NCBI GenBank assembly: GCA_948144175.1
Contig: CANXME010001279.1
Span: 62,001 to 126,000 of the forward strand
Source of the DNA: Closterium sp. NIES-65
Taxonomy: Eukaryota; Streptophyta; Zygnematophyceae; Desmidiales; Closteriaceae
Reading direction: 5' to 3'
Length of the DNA stretch: 64,000 nt
Shown here: one piece after another, positions 34,614 to 46,000 of the stretch
Layout of the letters: every line of letters begins with the position of its first letter
Position numbering within the stretch: position 1 is the stretch's first letter
Made by a program: the position numbers and the translations under genes
Notes under the pieces: model-generated
What the model was told of the DNA's origin: nothing
The model's database searches: none
What the model saw: the letters and a program-made list of their open reading frames with translations, nothing else

Positions 34614-35150
34614 GGCTTTGATTAGGACGTGGGCCCAATCAGGTCTGATTGGCTCTGATCTGATCGGGTCGGATTGCTTGTGATCACTTTGCTCGAGCCG
34701 CCCGATCAACAATGTTTTTCGTCGAAGGTTTGAAGCTATTGCTCGGCAAACGCAAGAGCATTACGTGGAAATTCTTTTCGAACTCACGCGAGATTGGCGA
34801 CTGATTGTCACATGGTGAACTATTTTGTTTCCCTAATATCGTCAACCCCTAGAGAGTTCTCACCACGTTCCATGCATAAGCAAGGGGTTTACGAGACTCA
34901 ATTCCTCAGTGTAACATTTCGCAACCATCGTTATGGCCTCGATCATATGCAATCAGCTAATCGAGTGTGGTTGAGCGAAATCGAGTTTGATCGGGGTGAA
35001 AATCGGGTATGATTGAGTTGGGGCGATCAGCTAATCGCGATCAGGTGATTGCCCTCGATTGCCTGAAATTGGCTTCCAGGCTTCCTCGAAGTTATTGATC
35101 GCTTCTGATCGAGTAAATCAAACTCGATTGGGCTCACGTCCTTAGTTCGA
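34614..35150. repeat. Degenerate GATC/TGATTG-rich region
   Basis: About ten GATC sites lie in about 500 bp, set in variants of TGATCGGG, AATCGAG, CAATCAGCTAATCG and GATTG. No clean unit length is visible. It could be an eroded short tandem repeat. No coding is recognised. Confidence 0.5.
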
Positions 35151-35337
35151 CACGGTTTCTAGGCTACATCTACGGGTTCGCCCTTGAAGAATTTTGGGAC
35201 ACGTAACACCCGCTTTTGTCTTCTATTTCCTATACCGACAACATTTCCACCAGGGACTCACCGCTTCACGCTTTTCGACGTGGGAATTAACACCTGGCTC
35301 CTTTGGTTTTTCATCTCCGCGCAGCTGTGAGGATTTT

Positions 35338-35829
35338 GGGGTAAGTAGCTTTGGCATGGGTACTACTAGCGACCCTGCGCTTTCTAGGGAACTATAGTGC
35401 TAAATGGGGGCACTTTCCACCCCTCCGTCCTTCTGACAGGGAAGTTATTGCAACAACACATAGCTCGGCTCCACATGCACCCACAGTCGCAAAGCACTAG
35501 AAAACCTGACAAAAACAAAACTAAAACCCAATCGGAAAGGGATGTGTCTCGGGGAGGCATCAACTCTAAATAAATGCGGGTTCCCGTGTTTAGGGTTGAT
35601 CCCTCCCGAGAATGAGTCCAGGCTCCCTATGGGTTTTATTTCTTCTGCCCTGCGTTCTCAAATTTTCTCGAATTCGTAACACGTGGGTGAATGCGGGACC
35701 GATTTCTGTGTTGTTGCCATAACTTTCCTGTCTGAGGGTCAGAGGGGTGAAAAGTGCCCGCAACTAGCACTGTAGTTCCCTGGAAAGCGCAGGGTCGCTA
35801 TTAGTACCCCTGCCAAAGCTACTTACCCA
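35338..35829. mobile_element. Fold-back MITE-like element (492 bp)
   Basis: The left arm (35338-35460) and the inverted right arm (35707-35829) are each about 123 bp and match at most positions. Ends are GGGGTAAGTAGCTTTGG on the left and TGGGTAAGTAGCTTTGG on the inverted right. The loop of about 246 bp has no coding. Flanks GGATTTT (35331-35337) and AGATTTT (35830-35836) are a possible 7-8 bp target duplication. A non-autonomous DNA transposon is the simplest reading. The superfamily is not clear from the termini. Confidence 0.78.
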
Positions 35830-36252
35830 AGATTTTGTGGACAGTTTTTTGGAGGGGGGGAGAACGTGCTTTGCACTGTTTCTTTCCTTGGCATTTTCTC
35901 GGTTTTCTTCTTGACTTTGTCTAGTTGCGTCAGCACAGCGGACGATCGTGATCACACCGACAAGATCAACGGCTACTGCTACACCGTGATTGAATTTCGC
36001 GTCAGCAGTTCCCTCCCGTTTCGCGTTAGTCTTCGACCGTCAAGTCAACATCTGCTTAATCAACGGCCCACATTCCAACTTTTACTTCATTCTAGGCGAG
36101 TTCAATCGTGTCCGTCATTTTGGGCCAGTTCAACCGACTTCATCAACAGTTGACAAACAAGGCAAAAAACAAGGGCACACTCGATATTGAAGGCTTCGTC
36201 TTCATACAGGGCTGCCTTACTTAGGAGGTGGGAGAGTGTAAGGAATTGTAAT
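35830..36252. other. Unassigned DNA between the fold-back element and H
   Basis: It ends at the outer edge of H's 3' LTR. A 95-codon frame (35866-36153, +) starts with a hydrophobic stretch but has no ATG at its start and matches nothing known. The last five bases (GTAAT) would be H's left target duplication, whose partner is not found. Confidence 0.4.
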
Positions 36253-36377
36253 TGTTGAACATAGTAGCTAGGAATGGATGAACTATCGAGAAAGTTTTGG
36301 TACAAGTACATACCCTAAAGGGGTTGTACCTCATATTGGCTATCCCACTACAGCCTACATATTATAATACTTTGACA
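36253..36377 (-). repeat. Element H 3' LTR (125 bp)
   Basis: On the minus strand it begins TGTCAAAGTATTATAATATG and ends ACTATGTTCAACA, with the core TAGGCTGTAGTGGGATAG. The matching 5' LTR at 62438 is truncated after 14 bases. Confidence 0.82.
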
Positions 36378-36593
36378 CAACCCCATAGGCCAAGTGGGGG
36401 AGTCCAAAAAGTTACACGGAAACAAAGCAAGCTCATGGTGGATCTTAAAGTCACCACACATTCTGAGCACAAGCAAATGGCCACAAGGCCAGTTCACATG
36501 CATCGTTATAAAAAGAAGAGCAAACAGTACAGTGATCACAACCAAGCATGTGTAAGCATGCAGGTATATCTATAGATCACAGTACAAGCAAAT
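36378..36593 (-). promoter_or_regulatory. Element H polypurine tract and conserved 3' block
   Basis: On the minus strand the block (about 36428-36470: GTGCTCAGAATGTGTGGTGAC, then AAGATCCACCATGAGCTTG) is followed by GCCTATGGGGTTG at the LTR. The block is kept although pol is decayed. Confidence 0.7.
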
Positions 36594-39500
36594 TCAAGAA
36601 GTAAGCAAGTGAGCAAACGTAGGCACCAGGCCTAGAGCAATGCAGAAGCGCTGATGGTCACCAGCCGGAAGTGCCTTGGTGAAAACATCAGCTGTGTTGG
36701 CCCGGGTGGGCACGTGAGCAACACGAAGCTGACCACGGTGCTGCAAATCCCAGGCAAGGAAGTAACGCAAAGCGATGTGCTTCATTCTGTGCTCTAGTCT
36801 ACGGTCCTGACACAAGGCAATAGCAGCCTTGTTGTCTACGTACAGAACTGGAGGAGAACGAGGCCTCTCTCCCAAGTCAGTCAGCAGGTAGGTGAGCCAG
36901 CGTAACTCCTGTCCAGCCATGGGTGTGGCGTAGATCTCAGCCTCACAACTGGAGCTGGGAATAGAAGACGAACGTGTAGACCGCCAAGAAACAGAGCTGG
37001 GAATAGAAGGCTGAACGTGTTACCCTATGACCACCGCTGCGTAGCCATGTCATCAACCCAAGAAGTGTCTGAGTGTCCAGTAGGGACAACTGAACCCTGC
37101 CCTCCAAGCACGAGCCCCATGCCCGATGTACTACACAAGTAACGCAGTACCCTCTTCGCACCTTCCCACTGCACCTTTCAGTGTTTGCCAAGAGCCACGT
37201 AGCGTGCCAGAAGGCCAAGAGGGTATGCAAGGTCAGGAAGAGTGCAGGTCATCATGTACATGAGGTAGCCCACTAGCTCTGGATACGTACGGACTCGTCC
37301 AAAGGTGGAGCTGAGAGCAAGTGACCTGTAGCCAGAGGAGAGGACTATGACGAGGACCAAGTGAAGCCGAAGCGCTAAATAACCTGCTCCACCATGTGTG
37401 ACTGAGTCAGAGTGATGGTGCACCGTGCTCTGTCCCATGGTGATCTGCAAGCCAAGGTAGCTGCGCAGAACACCCAGGTTTGTGCATGTGTGTCTCTTTT
37501 GCAGCTCCGACTTCACAAGGGCAAGTGCCTCAATGTCACCAGTGGCAAAGACCAAGTCGTCGACGTACACAAGGATGTAGAACAGCGGTAGAGAGGTGTC
37601 GGTGCGTAGAAACAGCGACAGGTCAGCAGTGGAACGGACAAATTCAAGAGCCGCATGTGTCGTCCTCAGTGTGTCGTGCCACTCACGAGGCGTCTGACGG
37701 AGACCGTAGACTGGCCGCCGGAGGCTCCACTAGGTACCAGGAGGGAACGACCCAGTGAAGCCAGGTGGGCGGCGCAGCTAGGTCTCCTCGTACAAAGTGT
37801 CCTGTAAGAAGGCTATGCTGAAGTCAAGAGAGTGAAGCTCGTAGTCACGGTGAGCAGCACCATGTAGCAGCACCTGAAGAGTTGTCATATTCGGGGTGGG
37901 GGAGAAGGTCTAGAAATAGTCAACTCCCTCTCGCTGTCTGAAGCCTTGTGCAACGTAACAAGCCTTGAAGACAGGAGGAGAACCCGGCAGCCGCTTCACC
38001 CTGAAAATTCACATGTCATCGACGATGTTCGCCCCAGGAGGGGGAACCTCATCGACGTAAGTGCTTGTGGACTTCCAGGATGCCATCTCTGTCCATGGCT
38101 GTCTGTCACTGAGAGGAAAACTCACCCGCAATCGCCTCAGCGTAAGAGCGCGGGGTCGGGATATCTGGTGCATTCGGGTCTCCCTTAGGGGCAAGCAGCA
38201 TGGCCACAAGATGAGGTGCAGCGGATGCAAGACACTCAAAGTCCTCCTCCCTGTCCTCAAGAATGTCCGTGCCGAGAGCACACTCACCCCCAACGGACGG
38301 AGGATAGACAAAGTCAGACTCAGCAACAAGACTAGCGGCGTAGTCGAGACGACAAGCAGCAGCAAATTCAACAAGCTCAGCAGCTAAGGCAGACGCAGCA
38401 GCTGACTCAAACGAAGGGTTTGTGACAACAGTGGCTAACAGACGCGTGACAGTAGGGTGAGCAGCACGAACCAGGTCAGACTCAGGCTCTGGAACGTCAG
38501 GCAAAGAAGACGCAAGTGGAGACGGCAAGGGAACGCGCAGAGGAACAGAGGAAGGACGAAGGGACATAGTGTGCGTGCCAGGGACAGGAGGAGGATGCTC
38601 ACGAGGAATACAGCGACGTGTGCGACTAGCGCAAACAGGCAAGGCAGGACGAGACGCATGCTCACAACGCTCAGTAAGACCTCCTGTCTGCTCAGTGTAA
38701 GGAGAGGGAGCAGGCAGTGGGGAGCCTGGCTGCAACGGGAGACCTGTAGAAGACGGGAGACTAAGAACCTGGCGAAGCACCTAGTCAGGCGGCGGCAGAG
38801 ATGACGGTGATGGTGGAGCGAACAACAAACACGGCGGTGCAAAACCACCAGGACCAGCTCCTCCAGCACCAGCACCTCCAGGGTCTCCAGCAGTTCCAGA
38901 AACGCCAGCTCGAGCACCTCAGCAGCTCCAGAAACTCCAGCTCCAGCGCCTACAGCTCCAGAGTCCGCAGCACCACCAGCTCCGGCAGCTCCAGCACCCA
39001 AAGTGCGAGCACCTCCGGGACCAGCGGCGCTCGTACCACCAGCACCTCCAGCACCAGCAGCACCACCAGCTCCAGCAGCTGCAATCCCTCTAGAACAAGC
39101 AGCTCCAGCTCCTTCGATACCACCAGTTCCAGGGTCTCCAGCCATCGCCCCCAGCTCCAGCACGCCCAGGACGAACGCCTCCTAGACCAGCAGTGCCAGG
39201 CCGAGAGCGGGTGCGCGTAGCATACCACTTACGCAACTTCTGCGGCAAGAGAGGCTCCCGCAGAGTAGACGAAGTGCCCCGAGGCTCAGCACCCACAGAC
39301 ACAGCACCCTCAGGCGCCGCACACTCAGGCTCGACACTCCTTGGTGCCGCACGCGCAGGCTCAGCACCCCCAGGCTTCGCACTCCTAGGCTCAGCAACCC
39401 CAGACTCAGCACCCCACAGGCTCCGCACCCCGAGGCTCAGCACCCTTAGGCTCCGCACCCTCAGGCTCAGCACCCCCAGGCTCCGCACACTAAGGCTCAG

Positions 39501-41105
39501 TACTTCCAGGGTGCACACCCCCAGGCCCAGCACCCCCAGGCTTAGCACCCCAAAGGTCAGCACCCCCAGACGTAGCACCCCGTGCAGGACCACCCCCAGC
39601 AGCACTTGAGTCACCAGTGACCTCGACAGGCTCAGCCAAGGGAGGTGGGTCTACCTGAGACACACCTAAAGGAGCAAGACCCTGAAGGGGAAGGAGGTCT
39701 ATTGGAGGGGGACCTGGAGCAAGAAAGAGCGGCGGGGGGGGAGAGGGGCAGTGCGGTAGGGAAAGAGACGGTAAAAGGGAACCGACTCGTCAAACGTGAC
39801 ATCCTGAGAGGAGAAGACACGGCGCAAGGTGGGGTGGTAAAACTGCCAGCCAGGCGCGTCAGGAGGAAAGCCAAGGAAGACGCAGGGAATGGCGCAGGAG
39901 GAGAGCTTGTCCGCGGTGGTATCGGGGACAAAAGCACGAGAGCCCTGGACCCGGAACTGCGACGCATCGCCAACCTCCCCCGTCCAACGCGGTGTGGGCG
40001 AAGTCTCCGGCAAGGAGACACGGGGCCAGAGGTTGAGCTGCTGCGCGGCATACTGGATCGCAAACGGCCACAGAAAATGGGGAGTAGCTGCATGGATCAT
40101 GGAGGTACGAATGATCTCCATGACTAAGCCAATGCGGCACTCAGCAACCCCATTCTGCTGCGGAGAGGCCGGAAGCGTGAAGGACTGGAGGATGTCCTCC
40201 CCTTGGCAGATGTCCCGCAAGAGGTTGGAGGAGAACTCACCACCTCTATCAGAGTGCAGACGCAGGACAGGAAGGTCCGTCTGGAACCGCTCGCGGAGTT
40301 GGAGACGGACAGCACGGATCCAAGGGATCAGAACACCAGGGACATCCGCCTTGCTGTGCAAGGGGAAGACTGTGGTGTAACGCGAGTAGTCGACCGCCAC
40401 CAGCAAAAAGTACCGCTCGCGGCCCTGTCCCTGGACGTGGGCTGGGCCCCAAACGTCCATGTGAAGGGTCTGCAGGGGAGCCTCTGTCAGGGGAAACGAG
40501 GAGGAGTGAGGAGTGGCGCGCTGCCGCCCCTTGACGCAAGGAAGGTAGGGCGGGGCAGGCGAGCGCGGGAGGGGGGGGCAGAGACCTGGGAAGGCCAGAG
40601 ACAAGGAGGCGGGAGTGCATGCTATGGAGGCGAGGCAAGGAGGGGTGACCAAGACGGTGGTGCCAGAGGACAGTCTGGTGTGAAAGGTGGTGACACGAGC
40701 ATGGGGCTGCCACCTGACCTGACGCGTACACCTGACCAGACGCAGCTACCTAGGGAGGCTCAGTAGTCAGTGTGTACAGGCTCGACCCAGGCCGACGGGT
40801 GAACCTTGCCAGGTGACGGCCCGTCCGTGCACACGTGCAGATCGCCACATGCTATCCTCTAGGGGTAAAGGTATCAACCCATTCATCCTGGAGGACTGCG
40901 TTGCTCACCAAGTTCGTCGAGAACAAAGGGAGGTGGAGACCTAACAGTGAGCCAGATGGGACCGCTGGATAAGGGAGCACAGTGGTGGAACGTGCAAGCA
41001 CCGGGCCCCCCGAGGGGTCAGCCAGGGAGACTGCAACGGGTGACTAGTGTGAGTGTGGTACTGTCGCGAAAGAAGTAGCGAGCAGCACCTGAGTCAAGCG
41101 TGAAG
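36594..41105 (-). pseudogene. pol: Element H pol remnant
   Basis: Reading right to left: the protease site is near 41088 (SGA-type, degraded). GAG-pre/integrase (39699-40731) has LWHHRLGHPS, HMDVWGPAHV, HSDRGGEFSS and AECRIG. The linker (39290-39600) has degenerate GGAEP-type repeats. The proline-rich and N-terminal RT region is 38100-38780. The RT core with YVDD lies near 37560. RNase H C-terminus (36594-36920) has YVDNKAA and ends HLLTS. Segments occur in several frames, with many stops and indels. An apparent loss lies between 36920 and 37180, where RNase H is scrambled. Confidence 0.85.
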
Positions 41106-42149
41106 GTGTGCAAGGCCTCAACAGGCAGACTACCAGAAAGAGCAGACTCACTAGCACCTAGAGTAGCAGTGGTATACCTGGGTCAGGCGGCACACACAAG
41201 TAACAGTCACCCTCAGCACTAGTAGACAAAGCATACATGCCAGTAAGAATAGCATCAAAGTCAAGATCAAAGATTTCAACACCAGCCTTAAGCAGCTCTG
41301 CTCAGCGGGGCACCTCATGATCATCGCCAAACTCAGCGCGCCAAGCGTCGCCTAGGCGGGAGAAGCAGCGGTACTGGGTGTGAGGCTTGCCGCACGTTTG
41401 ACCCTTGTGGTCACCTATGCGAATGACGAACAGGCAGGAAGCACTACCCCCACACACCCTGCGCTGAGCATACCAGTCACGAAGCTGCTGGGTCGTGAGG
41501 GTCTCACGCTGGCGCTGCTGCTGCTGCTACTGCTGACCAACTCCAGCCCGCCCACCACTGCTGCTGCCGCCACCACTCCCGCCGCCACCACCACTGCCCC
41601 CACTATAACCTCTGTCGCCACGACCACCACCACTGCCACCCCCGCCGCTGCCGCCACCCCCACCACCACTCCCACTGCCGCCTCCGCCACCTCCACCGCC
41701 TCCACCGCCTCCACCACCACCGCCTCCACCGCCGCCACCCCCACCAATCTTGCCTCCCTTGCCCTTGCCACTGCGGCGCCTCCCACTAGGAGCAGAAGCA
41801 GCACCGACTCCCTCAGCACCTAGGAAATCGACAGTAGCAGCAGAAGCAATAGAGGGGGCAAGGGGGGAGATTGGAGCACCCCTCAAAGAAGGGCGTGCGG
41901 TGAGTGCCACGAGCAGCACCTACAGTGACGATGTTGGTCTCAACTGCTAGGAGGTGCTTCGCGAGCAGGTCGATAGTGAGGTCTGTGGGGCGAAGGGCGA
42001 GAAGGGTGTCCCAGATTGCGCTAAGAGAGTCGGGGAGGCGAGTGACTATGAAGTAGAGACTGATGTAAATTGGGGGCTTGTTCTTGGAGACAAACTCGGT
42101 GGGGAGGGCAGCACGGTAGCGGGTGTCCATAGCGCGGAGGTGGGTGATG
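41106..42149 (-). pseudogene. gag: Element H gag, 3' fragment
   Basis: From 42149 leftward: THLRAMDTRYRAALP, then AAG AAC AAG CCC CCA in unbroken frame with IYISLYFIV. The family's C-tract offset is therefore absent. A SGKGKGGK basic patch, a polyglycine tract (about 41540-41750) and the expanded finger CX13CX3HX4C (41365-41436) follow, then a DAWRAEFGDDHEVP-like segment. Several frameshifts follow the glycine tract. This copy is the best local proxy for the ancestral gag frame. Confidence 0.82.
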
Positions 42150-42154
42150 AGGTC

Positions 42155-42286
42155 TGTCAGAACATTATAGCTTACTTATTTGTGTAGGCTATAGTGGGGT
42201 ATCCCATAGGGGGTACAACCCAATTAGGGTTTCCTATATGTACTCACTTCATTCATAGTCATTTCATTCTCGTTCTCATTCTCACA
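42155..42286 (+). repeat. Element E 5' LTR (132 bp)
   Basis: It begins TGTCAGAACATTATAGC and ends ATTCTCACA, and pairs with 61245-61376. Confidence 0.93.
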
Positions 42287-42384
42287 TGGAATCAGAGCAG
42301 GTCCCCTCCTAGGGACTGTTTCTTGGGCCCACCGAAGCGCGCCCCGAGGCGCGAGTTCTTTTTTCTAGCGACCCGTCGTGTCGC
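42287..42384 (+). promoter_or_regulatory. Element E primer-binding site and leader hairpins
   Basis: TGGAATCAGAGCAGG is close to the initiator tRNA-Met site. Hairpin 1 is GTCCC-CTCCTA-GGGAC (42301-42316), hairpin 2 GCGCGCC...GGCGCG (42337-42353), and hairpin 3 GCGAC...GTCGC (42368-42384) with one internal mismatch. GGGCCCACC lies between 1 and 2. Confidence 0.82.
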
Positions 42385-42701
42385 CCTCCCCCTAGCGGCC
42401 CGTCGCGCCGCCTTTTCGGTCGCGGCCCCGCCGCCCTACTCTCGCGGCCCCGCCGCCCTACCCTTAGACGGCCCCGCCGCCCTACGTCGCGGCCCCGCCG
42501 CCCTACCCTTTGACGGCCCCGCCGCCCTACGTCGCGGCCCCGCCGCCCTACCCTACGTCGCGGCCCTGCCGCCCTACCCTCCGACGGCCCCGCCGCCCTA
42601 CGTCGCGGCCCCGCCGCCCTACTTCGACGGCCCCGCCACCCTACGTCGCGGCCCCGCCGCCCTACTTCGACGGCCCCGCCGCCCTACGTTGCGGCCCCGC
42701 C
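42385..42701 (+). repeat. Element E GC-rich leader, part 1
   Basis: The repeat unit is CGTCGCGGCCCCGCCGCCCTA and variants. It breaks off at CCGCC (42697-42701), the left target duplication of F, and continues at 50212. Confidence 0.8.
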
Positions 42702-42829
42702 TGTGGAATACTGAACGAGAATGAATGAACTATGAATGGAGTACAAATATGAAACCCTAATTGGGTTGTACCCCCTATGGGATACCCCACTATAGCCTAC
42801 ACAACAGCATAAGCTATAATGTTCTGACA
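42702..42829 (-). repeat. Element F 3' LTR (128 bp)
   Basis: On the minus strand it begins TGTCAGAACATTATAGC and ends CAGTATTCCACA. Compared with the 5' LTR it lacks 4 bp near 42739 and has a different short segment near 42803-42813. Confidence 0.9.
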
Positions 42830-43041
42830 CACCCCCATAGGCAAAGTGGGGGAGAACAAGGGGTCACAAGACCAGTCAAGCAAAGCAAAGCAAAGCTCAG
42901 GGTGGATCACAAAGTCACCACACATTCCGAGCGCAAGGTCAAGGGCCACAAGGCCAGTTCGCATGCAAGATCATATATAGAGATATACAAGAGTCAAGCA
43001 AGCAAGAGCAAGAGTATATATAGGTCAAGGTACAAGCAAGG
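42830..43041 (-). promoter_or_regulatory. Element F polypurine tract and conserved 3' block
   Basis: On the minus strand: a TA-rich stretch, CATGCGAACTGGCC, the conserved block at about 42893-42937, then CCTATGGGGGTG at the LTR. Confidence 0.75.
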
Positions 43042-46000
43042 TCAAGAAGTGAGCAAGTGAGGCAAGACAGGCACAAGACCCAGCTGCGTGCAGCAACGCT
43101 GATGATCACAAGGCGCAAGTGCCTTGGTGAAGACATCAGCAGTGTTGGCCTCAGAGGCCACGTACGCAAGTCGCAACTGTCCACGCTGCTGCAGCTCACG
43201 AGCAAGAAAGTAGCGGAGAGCAATGTGCTTTGTCCTGTGCTCCAGTCGCTGCTCTCGACACAAGGCCAGCATGGCCTTGTTGTCAACGTACAAGACTGGA
43301 GGAGAACGAGGCGGCTCTCCAAGGTCGGTCAGCAGGTAGGTGAGCCAGCGAAGCTCCTGAGCAGCCATAGCCCCGGCGTAGATCTCAGCCTCACAACTGG
43401 AGCCGAGAACAGAAGACGAGCGAGTAGCCCGCCACGAGACAGAGCCGGAACCAAGGCCGAAGGTGTAACCCTGTGACGACCGCTGCGTAGCCTGGTCGTC
43501 AGCCCAAGAAGCGTCCGCGTGCCCAGTGAGGACCACTGGACTGCGCCCTCCAAGCACTAGCCCCATGCCCGACGTACTGCACAAGTAGCGCAACACCCTC
43601 TTCGCTGCAGCCATGTGCTCTGGTCGGTGTCTCCCAGGAGCAACAGAGCGTGCGAGAATGCTGAGAGGGTATGCAAGGTCAGGTCGTGTGCAGGTCATCA
43701 GGTACATGAGGCAGCCAACAAGCTCTGCATACGGGCCACTCGACTCTACGGACTCATCCGAAGGCAGAGCTGAGAGCGAGTGGCGAGTAGGCAGAGGAGT
43801 GGCCTGAGGCGAGGAGTACGTGAAGCCGAAGCGCTGAAGGACCTGCTGCACCATGTGTGACTGAATCAGGGTAATGGTGCGGCGTGCTCTGTCCCGGGTG
43901 ATCTGCAAGCCAAGGTAGCTGCGCAGTTCACCCAGGTCAGTGCACGTGTGTCTCTTCTGCAGCTCGGACTTCACGTAAGCGAGTCCAGCAGTGTCCGCTG
44001 TGGCAAAGACCAAGTCGTCGACGTACACGAGGATGTAGAACGGCGGCAGAGAGGTGTCGGTGCGCAGAAACAGCGACGGGTCGGCAGTAGAAGGAGCAAA
44101 CCCAAGTGCCGCAAGCGTAGTCCTCAGTGTGTCGTGCCACTCACGTGGCACCTGGCGGAGACCGTAGACTGGACGCCGGAGACTCCACTGGGTACCAGGA
44201 GGGAAAGACCCAGTGAAGCCAGGTGGGCGACGCAGCCAGATCTCCTCGTGCAGGCTGCCCTGCAAGAAAGCAGTGCTGAAGTCGAGAGAGTGCAGCTCGT
44301 ATTCACGGTGAGCAGCAACGTGCAGCAGTACCCGAAGAGTGGACATCTTCGGGGTGGGGGAGAAGGTCTGAAAGTAGTCAACTCCCTGCCGCTGACTGAA
44401 GCCACGAGCCACGTAACGCGCCTTGAAGACAGGCAGAGAACCCGGCGGCCGCTTCACCCTGAAAATCCACATGCCACTGACGATGTTCGCCCCAGGAGGG
44501 GGAACAGCGTCGACGTAGGTGCCTGTGGACTTCCAGGAAGCCATCTCTGCATCCATAGCTGCCTGCCACTTAGAGGAGTAGGGACCCTCTATCGCCTCCG
44601 CGTAAGAGCGCGGAGTCGGGATGTCTAGTGCATCCGGGTCTCCCTCAGGGGCTAGCAGTACAGACGCGAGATGAGGTGAAGCGGCGGCCAGACACTGGAA
44701 CTCCTCCTGCCTGTCCTCAAAGACGTCCGTGCCAAGGGCACACTCACCCCCGACGGACGGAGGACAGGCAGACTCAGACTCAGCGACAAGACTAGCAGCG
44801 TAGTCTAGACGACAGCGCGCAGCAAAGTCGACGAGCTCAGTGACAAGGGCAGACGCAGCAGAAGACTCGAAAGAAGGGTCAGTGACAGCAGTAGCAAGAA
44901 GACGCGTGACAGAAGGACTGGCAGCACGAAGAGAGTCCGACTCCGGGTCGGCAAGAGCAGGAAGAGAGGAAGCAGGAGGAGAAGGCAAAGGGGCACGCAG
45001 AGGAGCAGTAGACGGACGCAGAGACATCCGATGCGTGCCAGGGACAGGAGGAGGACGCTGACGCAAACCACGACCACTAGTGCGCGCATTACGAACAGGC
45101 GACGCAGGACGAGACGCAAGCTCACGACGCTCAGTAAGACCTCCGGTCGGACCAGCGTAGGGAGAAGGAGCAGGCAAAGGTGAGGCAGGCTGTAGCTGTG
45201 AGTGTGACGAGACAGGCTGTGGACCCTCTAAGGGAGGAGGAAGAGGACCAGGAGAAGGTGTAAGACCAAGAACCTCCTGCAGGAGCGGAACGAAGTACGG
45301 CCGGGGCCGCGCGGCGACGCCAGAAACAGCAGGGACAGCACCAGTACCCCCAGCAGGAGTACCCGCTCCAGCAGCACCTCCAGTAGCTCCAGAACCTCCA
45401 GTAGCACCACCAGGAGCACCACCAGTCGGACCTCCAGCGGCAGTCTCAGCTTCAACACCCTCAGCAGCACCAGCTCCAGGAGAACCCTCAGACCCAGCAG
45501 CTCCAGCACCCACAGTACGAGCACCGCCGGGACGCTCGGCAGCAGTACCCTCTGCAGCCGAAGAACCTCCAGCAACAGCAGCACGCCTCCAGCGCCTGGC
45601 AAACCACTCACGTAGCTCCTGAGGGGAGAGTGGCTCTCGGCGAGACGAAGCACCTCCAGGCGGAGCACCCCCAGTCTCAGCACCCCCAGGCTCAGCACCC
45701 CCAGGCTCAGTACCCCCAGGCTCAGCACCCCCAGGCTCAGTACCCCCAGGCACAGCACCCCCAGGCTCAGCACCTCCAGGCTCAGCACCCCCAGGCTCAG
45801 CACCCCGAGGCGCAGCACCCCCAGACTCCGCACCCCAAGGCTCAGCACCCGCAGGCGTAGCACCTCCAGTCTCAGCACCCCCAGGCTCAGCTCCCGCAGC
45901 AGCACCAGAGTCACCAGTGACCTCGACAGGCTCGACCGCGTCTACCTGGGACACACCTGAAGGGGCAGGACCCTGAGGGGGGAGGGGGTCTACCGGGGGG

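Larger units (their letters stand above)
36253..42154 (-). mobile_element. Element H: old Ty1/copia, 3' portion (rest at 61377-62451)
   Basis: This holds the 3' LTR, pol and most of gag of a minus-strand copia. Gag continues without loss at 61382 once element E and its AGGTC duplication are removed. The coding region is heavily decayed. It is related to the A/B/D/E/F/G family in plan and motifs but clearly diverged. It was the landing site for E and thus is the oldest layer in this nest. Confidence 0.9.

Noticed and set aside
35866..36153. Small frame with a hydrophobic, signal-peptide-like start
   Set aside because: It has no ATG at its start and no known homology, and it lies between a fold-back element and an old copia. 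Not supported as a gene.
38435..39228. Several overlapping frames on both strands in the H linker region
   Set aside because: They are shadows of the decayed GGAEP-type linker and proline-rich region of pol.
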